DNA from: Actinomycetota bacterium
Lineage (GTDB): Bacteria > Actinomycetota > Acidimicrobiia > IMCC26256 > PALSA-610
Direction of reading: 5' to 3'
Length of the DNA: 46,256 nt
Assembly (NCBI GenBank): GCA_003134555.1
Contig: PLBO01000154.1
Coordinates: 173,585 to 219,840 of the forward strand
Made by a program: the position numbers and the translations under genes. Under the pieces are notes generated by a model, which saw nothing but the letters and a program-made list of their open reading frames with translations, was not told the DNA's origin and did no database searches. This document shows, in pieces, positions 1-8,204 of this stretch (position 1 is its first letter; each line of letters opens with the position of its first letter).

Positions 1-492
1 GCGGGGCGAGAGTCCGAGTGTCGTGTCGCGAGGGCGATGCCAGCGCGCCAGCTCGACACCCAGCGACGGTTGCAGATAGGTCCGACCCTCGGCGACGGCG
101 CGTATCCCCGTGAGCAGATCCGAGGTCGTGGCAGTCTCGAGCAGGTAGCCGGCGGCGCCGGCGGCGAGCACCGACTGGACCTCGGTGGGATGGCCGATCG
201 GCGTGAACACCAAGATCGAGCTCTGGGCGAAGTACCCGCGCAGCGCGCTGATCACCTCGCCGTGTTTGGCGTCCGGCAAGGCGATGTCGGTGACGATGAC
301 GTGGGGTTCGAGGTCGAAACCTCCCGCGTCACGGACGCTCGCAGCTTGGGCCACGACGACGAGATCGGGTTGCTCGTCGATAACGGCGCACAGTCCTTCT
401 CGCACAACGGGACGGCTGTCGACCAGCATCACGTCGACTGCTTGGTTCGACTCGGAACTTGTCAATTCGCCGCCGCGCCGAACCATCTTCAT
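1..492 (-). CDS. NarL/FixJ-type response regulator, 3' end cut by window edge
   Basis: The visible 164 codons are a receiver domain followed by the residues LSPR, which normally open a LuxR/GerE DNA-binding domain; that domain lies beyond base 1. The phosphoacceptor is Asp69 in VTDIALPD. Two conserved receiver positions are unusual: the acidic pair near the N-terminus reads VDSRP instead of VDDHP, and the Lys of the usual GYLLK is Glu (GYLLETA). The gene would bind DNA as a transcription factor under a sensor kinase that is not visible here. Two in-frame ATGs exist, at 492 and 486. An AGGAG sits 3 nt before the first and 9 nt before the second, so 486 is the better-placed start. Family assignment is firm; the signal is unknown. 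Confidence 0.85.
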   Translation of the reverse strand, partial: MKMVRRGGELTSSESNQAVDVMLVDSRPVVREGLCAVIDEQPDLVVVAQAASVRDAGGFDLEPHVIVTDIALPDAKHGEVISALRGYFAQSSILVFTPIGHPTEVQSVLAAGAAGYLLETATTSDLLTGIRAVAEGRTYLQPSLGVELARWHRPRDTTLGLSPR

Positions 493-805
493 TTACTCCT
501 ATTCGTAAGAGCGCCACTTTTGGTTCGAATGCGCTCGTGCCCGCATTGGCAACCACCCGTTTGCACCTCCACGCGCCACTATTGGCCGGTCGGACCCTTG
601 GCGGCTATGGGCGGAACATCGACGCGACCTAGACAATCCGTTGGTTCGCGACCAAGAACCAAGGCGCGGTCAGGCGGGCTCTGCGGAGAAGCCACAATTC
701 GGTAGGCGCCGGAGGCCGTCCACATCGACCTTGTCAGCCGCTCGGGAACCTGGCTTCACCCGGCCGGCGTCTGAAGGTCGACCGCCTCGTGGTCGTGGAG
801 GAACG
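493..805. other. Intergenic region between divergent genes
   Basis: These 313 bases separate the leftward response regulator from the rightward lipoprotein and must carry both promoters. The reading frame of the lipoprotein stays open back to 641, but that extension has no ribosome binding site, would place Arg-rich sequence before the signal peptide and looks non-coding. I see no convincing hairpin, repeat or RNA gene. Confidence 0.5.
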
Positions 806-2101
806 ATGAACCGGACACGCTTGTGTGGGATCTCGTCAGCTGCGCTGGTCCTTGTGGTGGCCGCCGCGTGCGGGTCGGCCGCGCAATCGGGGCTGGACGC
901 CTCGACGGGCACGACGTCTCCCCCGAAGCGGCTGGAGCTTGCGACCGCAGGCGCGGGCACGCCCTCGGCGGAGGGCGGCGCGTCGGCGATCTTCCCGGTG
1001 CGGCCGACAACCTACGAGCTCGACGTGAAGCTCCCCGACCTGGGTCCGAGCGCGCTGGTTCGGCGGATGAAGGGCCTCCCGGCCACTTCGATCGACGTCC
1101 AGCGATTCGCGACCGCCTTGGGTCTTCAGGGCTCGCCGACGCGCACTCCCACCGGATGGGAGGTGCAGGGCACCGAAGCGATGCTCGCCTTCGTCGTGAC
1201 CGCCGGAAGGACGGACGTGTCGTATTCGCTCGGTGTCCCGGGCGCCGTAGGCGGGTCGGTCGGTGCATCGGGTGGCGGTGTCACGAACGGCGGTTCGGGT
1301 AGTGCCACGACGCCGGTTCCGTCCCCGCCCGTCGACATTTCGCAACCCGCGCCGCCGGTCGACGTGCCGAGCTCGGACGAGGCTCGCACCATCGCGCGCG
1401 AGCTGTTCGACCGCCTCGGCGTGCTTGCCGGACAGAGCTGGTCAACGGACGTCAACGACAGCGGCGGCATCGCGATCGCGTGCGCGGTCGGAGTGCCGTG
1501 CCCGTCCGTCCGGCCCGAGGTGTTTGCCCGCACGGTCACGTTCACGCTGATGCTCGACGGTACGCGCGTCGACGGCGTCAACTGGTCGGTCACGATCGGC
1601 GAGCACCGTCGGATCGAATCCCTCAACGGGCAGTGGGCGGCCCCGGCACCGCTCGGCAGCTACCCGCTGCGTTCCACCGCCGCCGTTTTCGCCGACCTGC
1701 GGAACGGCACGGCGCGCTATACGGGCCCGCAACCGATGAGAGCCCTCTCGGACGCGGCTGCGACCGGGGCGCCCACGAGCAAGATGTCGCCGAAGCTCCC
1801 CGCCGTTGCGGTGCACATCACCGGCGTGTCGCTCGGCATCGCGCGCTGGGACGCCTACGACGGCGGTGACGCCATCGTCGATCTCGTCCCTACGTACCGG
1901 TTCCACGCACGGGTCGACGGGAACGCGTCGTACGACATCGTGGTGCTCGCACTCGACCCCGCCGCCGTGACGTTCACGAAGCCGGCGCCGAAACCCGAAC
2001 CGCTTCCCGCGGAACCCATGCCCGCACCCGCGCCCGCGCCGGGCACCCCGGCAATCGACACCCCGGCACCCAACACCGCGGTATCGACGCCTTCTTCCTG
2101 A
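806..2101 (+). CDS. Secreted lipoprotein of unknown function
   Basis: A 431-residue protein starting with a lipoprotein signal peptide: Arg at positions 3 and 5, a hydrophobic stretch and the lipobox VAAAC, so it should be anchored to the outer face of the membrane. The start at 806 is chosen because GGAGG lies 4 nt upstream and because it puts the signal peptide at the N-terminus. The middle is Gly/Ser/Pro-rich (about residues 150-180), followed by a globular part with two Cys close together (AIACAVGVPC), and the end is a Pro/Ala-rich tail (PAPAPAPGTPA) that looks like a flexible or wall-spanning linker. I do not recognise a family. It converges on the STAS gene with 3 nt between stops. Confidence 0.8.
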   Translation: MNRTRLCGISSAALVLVVAAACGSAAQSGLDASTGTTSPPKRLELATAGAGTPSAEGGASAIFPVRPTTYELDVKLPDLGPSALVRRMKGLPATSIDVQRFATALGLQGSPTRTPTGWEVQGTEAMLAFVVTAGRTDVSYSLGVPGAVGGSVGASGGGVTNGGSGSATTPVPSPPVDISQPAPPVDVPSSDEARTIARELFDRLGVLAGQSWSTDVNDSGGIAIACAVGVPCPSVRPEVFARTVTFTLMLDGTRVDGVNWSVTIGEHRRIESLNGQWAAPAPLGSYPLRSTAAVFADLRNGTARYTGPQPMRALSDAAATGAPTSKMSPKLPAVAVHITGVSLGIARWDAYDGGDAIVDLVPTYRFHARVDGNASYDIVVLALDPAAVTFTKPAPKPEPLPAEPMPAPAPAPGTPAIDTPAPNTAVSTPSS

Positions 2102-2104
2102 CGT

Positions 2105-2386
2105 TCAGGCCGGCCAGGCGAACAAGTTGGTGACGCCGGCTTCGTCGAGGTCGCGCCGCACCCGCACCGAGGGCATGTCGAGCACGACCTGCTTTCCTCG
2201 CCGTTGCGCGAAACGCGCGACCATCACCAGCATCCCGAGAGTCGGTCCGTCGGCCACGTCGAGCTGCGCACAGTCCAACTTGATGTGCCCTTTGGCCTTG
2301 TCGATCACACCCGACGCACTCGCAATGAATTCACGTCGTGCGTCGAGGTCGAGACCGCCGAGCACGACCAGTCGCTCCGTCATCAC
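2105..2386 (-). CDS. STAS-domain protein (anti-sigma-factor-antagonist-like)
   Basis: A 93-residue single-domain protein with the pattern of a STAS fold: a first beta strand (ERLVVLGGLD), a central strand with LDCAQLDVADGPTLGMLVMVARFA, where the usual phosphorylatable Ser is replaced by the run DGPT, and a C-terminal strand (VVLDMPS) and helix. STAS proteins bind anti-sigma factors or act in stressosome-like complexes. There is no adjacent anti-sigma kinase, so the partner is unknown. The start could be GTG at 2386 or ATG at 2383; GGGAG lies 8 nt before the GTG. Confidence 0.65.
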   Translation of the reverse strand: MMTERLVVLGGLDLDARREFIASASGVIDKAKGHIKLDCAQLDVADGPTLGMLVMVARFAQRRGKQVVLDMPSVRVRRDLDEAGVTNLFAWPA

Positions 2387-2514
2387 CGGTCACACTCCCG
2401 AAGACACGCGAGCCGACGCTCACGGGTTCTGAAGCATTCTACGGGAACCGCGCCGGAGCGAGCACCTGGCGTGCCGGTAGCGCATGGGCGCCTCGGTGTC
2501 TAGCGTGCCGGGGA

Positions 2515-3597
2515 ATGTCCGTGCGATCCTTCGCCGCGGTTCGCCGGAGGTGGTCGCGTCCGCCATCGGACGACCAGCCGCTCCTGTCATGGGTGCTGTT
2601 CCGACTCCGAAACGCGCTGCTCGCGGTGGCGGTTCTCGCAGTTGTGGCGACGGTCGGCTACGTCGTGCTCGAGGGGTACGGCTGGGTCGACGCGCTGTAT
2701 ATGACCGTGATCACGCTGGGGACGATCGGCTACGGCGAGGTCAGGCCGCTCGACACCGCGGGCAGGTTCCTCACCATCGGCGTCATCATCGCGGGTTTCG
2801 CCGCGTTCGTGTACGCCGCGTCAGTGCTCACCAACTTCTTCACGTCTGGTGAAGCATCGCAGCGAGCTCACGAGCGGAGAGCGCGAAGAATGCAGGCACA
2901 ACTCAATGATCACGTGATCGTGGTCGGATTCGGTCGCGTCGGCCATGCCGTCGTTCGAGCGCTCCACCAGATGGGCCGCCAATGTGTGGTGCTCGACATC
3001 AACCCGAGCCTGCAGCCGCAGATCAGTGCGAGCGGAGCCTTCCATGTTGCCGGAGACGCAACTGACGAGGACGACCTACGACGAGCCGGCATCGACCGCG
3101 CCGTCGGTCTCGTGGCTGCGGCGGATCAAGACTCGCTGAACCTCGTCGTCGTCCTCACCGCCCGTGCAGTTCGGCCCGAGTTGCGGATCGTCTCGCGCGT
3201 CAACCAATCGACCTGGCTGTCGCGCATCGAGAACGCGGGCGCGGACGTCGCGCAATCTCCCTATGACTCCTACGGCGCCTCGCTCGCCGCGTCGGCGCTC
3301 TCGCCGACCGTGCTCAGTCTCCACAACCTGCCGCTCCTGGGCCTCGGCACCGAGGAGATAGAGGTCGCGGAGAACTCCGACCTCGTCGGGAAGCGCATCG
3401 AGCACCTCGAGGCCGCGCACGTCGGCGTGCACATCCTCGGTCTCCGACGCGAGCGTCAGCTCCACAAGTGGCACGAGATCGACGATCCCTTACGGCAAGG
3501 CGACGTTGTCGTCGCGTTGGGCGAACCCGCTGATCTCTCGGCCCTCGCTCGCATCGCGACCGGCGGTAACGGGTCGGCGCGCGTCGACAACACCTGA
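2515..3597 (+). CDS. Two-TM potassium channel with cytosolic TrkA (RCK) domains
   Basis: A 360-residue channel subunit. Two membrane segments (about residues 33-52 and 85-108) flank a pore loop carrying the K+ selectivity signature TIGYG at 70-74. A Rossmann TrkA-N/RCK domain follows (VVGFGRVG at about 136-143, nucleotide-binding GxGxxG), and a TrkA-C domain ends the protein. Such channels work as tetramers in the plasma membrane and are gated by ligand or nucleotide binding to the RCK ring. The ATG at 2515 fits the family length; upstream in-frame codons lack a ribosome binding site and overlap the STAS promoter region. The ribosome binding site itself is weak (GGGG). Confidence 0.9.
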   Translation: MSVRSFAAVRRRWSRPPSDDQPLLSWVLFRLRNALLAVAVLAVVATVGYVVLEGYGWVDALYMTVITLGTIGYGEVRPLDTAGRFLTIGVIIAGFAAFVYAASVLTNFFTSGEASQRAHERRARRMQAQLNDHVIVVGFGRVGHAVVRALHQMGRQCVVLDINPSLQPQISASGAFHVAGDATDEDDLRRAGIDRAVGLVAAADQDSLNLVVVLTARAVRPELRIVSRVNQSTWLSRIENAGADVAQSPYDSYGASLAASALSPTVLSLHNLPLLGLGTEEIEVAENSDLVGKRIEHLEAAHVGVHILGLRRERQLHKWHEIDDPLRQGDVVVALGEPADLSALARIATGGNGSARVDNT

Positions 3598-3608
3598 CCG
3601 AGCGCGAT

Positions 3609-3821
3609 TCAGCGCCGGCGCCGCTCGATGCGGTCGCGAAATTGCTCCCAGGTCAAGTCGATCTTTCGCGTCTTGGCGCCCTTCGGCCACCACAGCACGC
3701 CGCCCTTGCTGATGCGCAGTTCGCCGAGTTTTCCGCCGTCATCAGTGAAGATCTCGAAGACGACGTCGCTGTTTCCGACTTCGCGCTTGGGCTGTCGGAT
3801 TGTCACAACATGGTCGGCCAT
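3609..3821 (-). CDS. Small conserved actinobacterial protein, function unknown
   Basis: A 70-residue charged protein. The central part DVVFEIFTDDGGKLGELRIS and the following GGVLWWPKGAK look like a compact beta sheet with a conserved Trp pair, and the end is basic (RDRIERRRR). I believe this is a family of small hypothetical proteins frequent in actinobacteria, but I cannot name it. Its ATG forms one half of a CCATGG palindrome shared with an in-frame ATG of the facing gene, so the two genes are divergent with almost no space between them. Confidence 0.65.
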   Translation of the reverse strand: MADHVVTIRQPKREVGNSDVVFEIFTDDGGKLGELRISKGGVLWWPKGAKTRKIDLTWEQFRDRIERRRR

Positions 3822-3861
3822 GGATGCAATTTACGCTCGGTCGAGCGGCATACTTGCGTCA

Positions 3862-4110
3862 ATGATCGAAACGGTTGACGAGGCTCTGCGGAACACGTTT
3901 GCGTGGTTCGAGGTGAACAGCGGCTGGGCACCTCCCGACGACGACACGCTCGTCGAATGGATCGCCGACGGCGTGTGCCGCTGTCCCGACGATTGCATCG
4001 TCGCACCCGACACGTGGTGCGAACACGGACTCGCCTCGTGGTGGCTGATCACCAACGAGCTGCAGAAGAACGACCGACGCGCACGCGACCGTAAAGGTCT
4101 GACGCCCTGA
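3862..4110 (+). CDS. Small Cys-rich conserved protein, function unknown
   Basis: An 82-residue protein with a tight Cys/His cluster (GVCRCPDDC, then WCEHGLASWW) that could bind a metal, and a Trp-rich N-terminal half (TFAWFEVNSGWAP). The pattern has the look of a conserved actinobacterial family rather than a chance reading frame. The start at 3862 gives the protein MIETVDEAL; an in-frame ATG at 3820 is also possible but overlaps the start codon of the facing gene. Neither has a clear ribosome binding site. Function is not recognised. Confidence 0.6.
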   Translation: MIETVDEALRNTFAWFEVNSGWAPPDDDTLVEWIADGVCRCPDDCIVAPDTWCEHGLASWWLITNELQKNDRRARDRKGLTP

Positions 4111-4144
4111 GTGCCGCTGCAATTCTCATTGCTGCTCTTCCGCA

Positions 4145-4333
4145 GTCGGCGCCCGCGTCGACGAAGGCGCGGTGCAACTCCTGAACTCGCTCCGGATGGT
4201 CGACGTTCCAGAGCTCGGGCGGCTCCCCCGACTCGAGCCCCATCTGGAAGTAGTTCGTACCGGCGGCACCGTCGGCGAGCACCACCCGGCCCGTCGCCAA
4301 GAGTGCTTCGAGGGAGCCCCGCGCGATCGGAGG
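4145..4333 (-). pseudogene. Remnant: N-terminus of a homocysteine S-methyltransferase
   Basis: About 60 codons read ARGSLEALLATGRVVLADGA, then GTNYFQMGLESG, PPELWNVDHPERV and LHRAFVDAGAD. This is the conserved beginning of betaine/cobalamin-type homocysteine S-methyltransferases. Homology stops at about 4145, where the next residues should be the conserved TNSF region and instead antisense sequence of the neighbouring gene begins. The zinc-binding Cys residues of the enzyme would be far downstream and are absent. No ATG or GTG precedes it; a TTG at 4300 is the only in-frame candidate start. It is a truncated, dead gene. Confidence 0.75.
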
Positions 4334-4371
4334 CTACGCCACGTGGCGCCCCGCGCTCGGCGAAGTTCGAT

Positions 4372-5979
4372 CTACCCCGACGCGCTCGGCAACTGTTGCG
4401 GTGCCGGGTGCAAGTGCTGGTCGGCCGGCGCGACGAGGAGCAGCGGTTCGGGGCCGACCGGGATCGAGAGTGGGTGTACGTGAAGCCTCGAGAAGGCGCT
4501 AGTCCAGGCGTCGTTCTCGTACCGGGTGATGTGCGAGCGGACGATGAAGATCCGACTTCGGGATCCGGTGCGCCGTTGGCGGTCGAGAGCGACGCGTAAC
4601 GCGCGGAACACCGCCGCGGGCGTCCGGCCGCTCGCGTACACCGCGTCGAGGCCCGCGACTTCGGCAACGAACCCGTTCGCGACGACCGCGCTCCGAAGCG
4701 TACGCACGCGCCCGTGGGGCCAGTAGTACGCGAAGCCCCAGTTCGCCGAACTGTTGACCAGCACGACGTCGCTCGACCTCATCGACTTCGCGACGAACTG
4801 CGTCTGTGCCCGCGCGTCCTCGCTCGTGAACGCAACGCTCTGCCGGACCGGGACGACACCGAGACCGAAGAGCGCAGCTACGAGTGCTCCGATCATGAGG
4901 CCGGCGATCGGCACGCGCCGCCAGATCTCGCGCACGATGCCGAAGGCACCGATCGCCGCGAGACCGACGCTGGGTACGAGCACGAAGTGAAAGGTGCGCT
5001 GGTCGAGGAACGGATAGCGCCGCAGCGATGCCGCCACGAACATCTCGATCCACAATAACGGCAACGCGACGGCGAGCGCCGTCTCGCCCATGCGCGCGAG
5101 CACGACGGTGCCCACGACGAACAGGACGATGGCGACGACCGCAGGCATCGCGAGCGCGTGCTCCAGATGCTGCAGGCGATGCCAGGTTTGCTGGGGCCCT
5201 TGGAGAATTCCGCCGGTCAGATAGTCGCGCCGCCAGTAGATCTCCAGCGCACCGCTGATGTGGGACCACACCGTCACGGCGAACATTGCGAGGAGGCCGA
5301 GTGCGACAACAGCACCCGTCACTGCAGTCGCGATGATGCGGCCGACCTCTCGCGCGAGCACCGCGGAGATGAGCAAACCGCCGAAGCACGCCGCCGCGAC
5401 GAACGCCGACGTAGTGCTGAACGGACACGCGACGAGAGCGACGACGCCCAGCCAGACCACCGCCGACGGACGCCGACGCCGGTCGACCCAACGAACCACC
5501 GCAAGCAACACGAGCGCGAAGAACGCATCGCCCGTGTACTGCTTGAGATCGTTGCGCACGAGCGCGATCGGCACGCACGACACGGCGACCGCCACCGCGA
5601 CAGCCGCGAGCCGGGCCGAACTCTTCGACGGCCACGCGAGCGAGCGCGCGAGAACGTACGCGGCGCCGCTCGAGGCCATCGAGAACGCAAGTGTCAAGAG
5701 TCGACCCCGTTCGAGCGACGAGCCGGGAACCAATCGCGCGAGCGCCAGCCAGCCGACCGGCGTGCTGGAGCTCAACGACATGGCGCGCAGCCAGTCGACC
5801 CGGGTGAGGTCGGCGACCCACGACTCGTCCAACCAGTACGGACGATTCAGCATCTGCGCAACCGGATGCAGGAAGACCGTGAAGATCACCAGCACGAACG
5901 CGCACCGCGTGTCGAACCGACTCCACCCGATCCCGACGTCGGACGCATCGAGGTGACGACGCGGCGCCGAATGAGCCAT
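4372..5979 (-). CDS. Polytopic membrane protein, GT-C glycosyltransferase-like
   Basis: A 535-residue protein with roughly ten hydrophobic segments in the first 370 residues and a soluble C-terminal domain. Directly after the first membrane helix comes the loop NRPYWLDESWVADL; an acidic pair in this loop is the hallmark of GT-C (ArnT/PMT-like) glycosyltransferases, which use lipid-linked sugars on the outer face of the membrane. The architecture fits, but specific family membership is inferred from topology and this motif only. It lies directly upstream of the methyltransferase remnant and 18 nt downstream of the cupin gene, in the same direction. Confidence 0.7.
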   Translation of the reverse strand: MAHSAPRRHLDASDVGIGWSRFDTRCAFVLVIFTVFLHPVAQMLNRPYWLDESWVADLTRVDWLRAMSLSSSTPVGWLALARLVPGSSLERGRLLTLAFSMASSGAAYVLARSLAWPSKSSARLAAVAVAVAVSCVPIALVRNDLKQYTGDAFFALVLLAVVRWVDRRRRPSAVVWLGVVALVACPFSTTSAFVAAACFGGLLISAVLAREVGRIIATAVTGAVVALGLLAMFAVTVWSHISGALEIYWRRDYLTGGILQGPQQTWHRLQHLEHALAMPAVVAIVLFVVGTVVLARMGETALAVALPLLWIEMFVAASLRRYPFLDQRTFHFVLVPSVGLAAIGAFGIVREIWRRVPIAGLMIGALVAALFGLGVVPVRQSVAFTSEDARAQTQFVAKSMRSSDVVLVNSSANWGFAYYWPHGRVRTLRSAVVANGFVAEVAGLDAVYASGRTPAAVFRALRVALDRQRRTGSRSRIFIVRSHITRYENDAWTSAFSRLHVHPLSIPVGPEPLLLVAPADQHLHPAPQQLPSASG

Positions 5980-5997
5980 CGCGCAATGCTCGCGCGG

Positions 5998-6387
5998 CTA
6001 GCTGCTCGCCATCTGCGCGAGCATGTGGTCCATCACCTGCGCGTGCTCGATCTGTGGGCTGAAGAGGATGACCTCCGCGTCGTCCAGAACACGCACGCTG
6101 TGTCCCGGCGGCCAGTAGAACAGGTCGTTGGCGGAACACGTTTCCTCGGTCCCGTCGGTGTAGGAGATGACGACCTCACCCGAGATCATGTAGCCCCAAT
6201 GTGGGGCCTGACAGGCGTCGCTCTCCAACCCCTTCAGGAGCGGAGCAATGTCGGTGCCGGCCCCGAGCGAGAAATACTCGCCACCCATCGAGCCGAACCC
6301 CGCGGTATCGCCGAAGCCGACGGCTTGCCGCGCGACAGCACCAGGCACGTCGATCTTGACCGGTATGTCGTTCTTGGCGACGCGCAT
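5998..6387 (-). CDS. Small cupin-domain protein
   Basis: A 129-residue single cupin barrel. APHWGYMISGEVVISYTDG matches the first cupin motif, with one His and no following HxH pair, and DLFYWPPGHSVRVLDD matches the second. Metal ligands are therefore partly missing, so it may be a ligand-binding rather than catalytic cupin. The ATG at 6387 is preceded by AGGAAGG at 6 nt spacing, which rules out the longer frame extending to 6474. It is transcribed away from the HxlR regulator, with an inverted repeat in the shared intergenic space, and is a plausible target of that regulator. Confidence 0.8.
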   Translation of the reverse strand: MRVAKNDIPVKIDVPGAVARQAVGFGDTAGFGSMGGEYFSLGAGTDIAPLLKGLESDACQAPHWGYMISGEVVISYTDGTEETCSANDLFYWPPGHSVRVLDDAEVILFSPQIEHAQVMDHMLAQMASS

Positions 6388-6458
6388 GCGACACCTTCCT
6401 GTCGGAGCTGATCTCGGACGACCTGCCGTTGTCCGACCATCGAAACCCGTCACGCGCC

Positions 6459-6483
6459 GGTTGACTAGTTCCAATAGTGAACC
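6459..6483. promoter_or_regulatory. Inverted repeat, candidate HxlR operator
   Basis: GGTTGACTA and TAGTGAACC are inverted copies (8 of 9 pairs match) separated by 7 bases. The site lies just before the HxlR start and in the promoter space of the divergent cupin gene, the usual place for an autoregulatory operator. The TTGACT within the left arm could also serve as a -35 element. Confidence 0.55.
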
Positions 6484-6498
6484 GTGGCATGGTGTGAC

Positions 6499-7157
6499 AT
6501 GAACAAGTACGGCCAGTACTGCCCGATCTCACGCTCGGCCGAGCTGCTCGGCGACCGTTGGACTCTCCACATCGTCCGCGACCTGCTCACCGGGACGACA
6601 AGGTTCAACGAACTGGTCCGTGGCAACCCGGGGCTCTCTCGAGCGCTGCTGAGCCGGCGGCTCGATCACCTCGAACGCGCCGGAGTGATCGCGCACGAGC
6701 CGAACGGGATTACCAACTCACGCCGGCCGGCCGCGATCTGCAGCCGATCGTCTTCGGCCTGGCCCAGTGGGGCGCCAGATGGGCATTCGGCGAACCCGAC
6801 CCCGAAGAGCTCGACCCCGATCTCCTGCTGTGGTGGCTGCACCGTCGCCTCGACGCGCGCACGCTTCCCGGGCCTCGCTTCGTCATCTTGGTGCACTTCC
6901 GTGACGACCCCAAGCGCTACTGGATCGTCGTCGAAGACGAGGCATCGCTGTGCCTCAGCGACCCGGGATTCGACGTGGAGCTCACGGTCCATTCCGAACT
7001 TTCGACGCTCTACCGGACCTACCTCGGGCACCAGACGCTCAACGATGCGTTCCGCCGGGGTCAGCTCGATCTCAGCGGGTCCAATGCCGCGGCCAAGAGC
7101 TTCATCGACGCGTTCCAGCAGTCGCCCGTCGCCGCCCTCGTGGCGGAAGCCACGTAG
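6499..7157 (+). pseudogene. HxlR-family transcriptional regulator with a frameshift
   Basis: The first frame encodes a typical HxlR winged helix: MNKYGQYCPISRSAELLGDR, a Cys at position 8 as in redox-sensing members, then TRFNELVRGNPGLSRALLSR. After HEPNG at 6708 the homologous reading continues one frame over with DYQLTPAGRDLQPIVFGLAQ and runs to 7157 as a coherent C-terminal domain of about 145 residues. One missing G in the run at 6706-6708 would explain everything: four Gs restore HEPNG-DYQLTPAG. Either the gene is recently broken or the sequence has an indel error. The C-terminal part looks like the ligand-sensing extension found in long HxlR proteins. No ribosome binding site is seen; the start may be leaderless. 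Confidence 0.8.
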
Positions 7158-7207
7158 CCCCGCGTGATCCGCGTCACCGACTGCGACTCGGTTGGCCGCG
7201 CCGGCCG

Positions 7208-7810
7208 ATGAACGCCGAGACCGCCTTCAGCGACCAGCTCGAAAGCTGGCTCCAAAGCGAAGAGCCCAAGACGTTGGGCGCGCTCGGGGACGTGTTCGGG
7301 GAGAAGAGCTTCGCCGTCACGATCCTGTTCTTGATGTTCGTGCCCGCGCTGCCGCTTCCGACCGGCGGCATCACGCATGTGTTCGAGGCGATCACTGTGC
7401 TTCTTGCCGCGCAGATGGTGCTCGGCCGGCGCACCATCTGGCTTCCGAAACGCTGGCAGCGCCGCGAGCTCGGCGGGATGACGACGGGAAAGGCCGTCCC
7501 GTTCATGATCCGCCGGATCCGGTGGTTCGTAAGGTTCTCGAAGCCGCGCTGGGCGCGGCTGTTTCAGCAGCGTTGGTTTCTCGGCCTGCTCGGCTTGGTG
7601 CTCATGGGATTCGCCATCGCGGCCGCGTTCGCTCCGCCGTTCTCGGGGCTGGATACGTTGCCTTCCCTGGGCGCCGTCGCCGTCGCGCTGTCGATCATTC
7701 TCGAGGACGTCGTCGTCCTCGCAATCGGGATCGCGATCGGATCGGGCGGCATCGTCCTGATTCTCACCATCGGCGCCGCACTCGTACGGGTCTTCCGGAA
7801 CCTCTTCTGA
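7208..7810 (+). CDS. ExoD-family membrane protein
   Basis: A 200-residue protein of the ExoD (exopolysaccharide synthesis) family. The N-terminal part is typical (LGALGDVFGEKSFAVTILFL), then MFVPALPLPTGGITHVFEA, and IWLPKRWQRREL. Three or four membrane segments follow, the last ending in VLILTIGAALVRVF. The biochemical function of ExoD proteins is not settled; members were linked to exopolysaccharide production and alkali tolerance. The ATG at 7208 gives the family's usual length, and the upstream open frame overlaps the HxlR gene. No obvious partner gene is adjacent. Confidence 0.85.
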   Translation: MNAETAFSDQLESWLQSEEPKTLGALGDVFGEKSFAVTILFLMFVPALPLPTGGITHVFEAITVLLAAQMVLGRRTIWLPKRWQRRELGGMTTGKAVPFMIRRIRWFVRFSKPRWARLFQQRWFLGLLGLVLMGFAIAAAFAPPFSGLDTLPSLGAVAVALSIILEDVVVLAIGIAIGSGGIVLILTIGAALVRVFRNLF

Positions 7811-8047
7811 CCGACAGCTACCCGAGGCGATGCGACGACGGGTAAGGTCGCCGCGTGATCTTCCACGAGCCCGCGCACGGTCGAACGCTACGTGCACGAC
7901 TCCGTGGATGGCATGTGCCGACCCGCCAAGCCGGTCGCGATGCAACAAGCCTCGGCGTCGCGCACCACGAGCGAATGGTTCGTGCGTTGCGCGCCGCATC
8001 AGGCGAACGCCGTCCGGGCACCACGCCCGATCGATTGGGGTGACGCG

Positions 8048-8164
8048 ATGGGAGACAAGTCTCCGAAGAAGACCAACGCCAAGAAGCCGAGCAAGTCGTT
8101 GAAGGAAAAGCGCGCCGACAAGCAGTCCAAACGCGAGGACAAGCGGCCCGGCTTCGGCCACTGA
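8048..8164 (+). CDS. 38-residue Lys-rich protein
   Basis: MGDKSPKKTNAKKPSKSLKE followed by KRADKQSKREDKRPGFGH. Very short, extremely basic and probably unstructured or nucleic-acid-associated. Small proteins opening with M(G/A)DKSP and rich in Lys are widespread in actinobacteria, which makes this more than a chance frame. A GGGGTG lies about 6 nt before the ATG. The 237 bases upstream hold its promoter and no other gene I can support. Function unknown. Confidence 0.7.
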   Translation: MGDKSPKKTNAKKPSKSLKEKRADKQSKREDKRPGFGH

Positions 8165-8204
8165 CGGGACTACGACCGGCGGGATGAACTGAGCGACGCA
8201 GGAC

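Noticed and set aside
641-805. Upstream extension of the lipoprotein frame
   Set aside because: No ribosome binding site, and it would put 55 Arg/Pro-rich residues before a perfect lipoprotein signal peptide.
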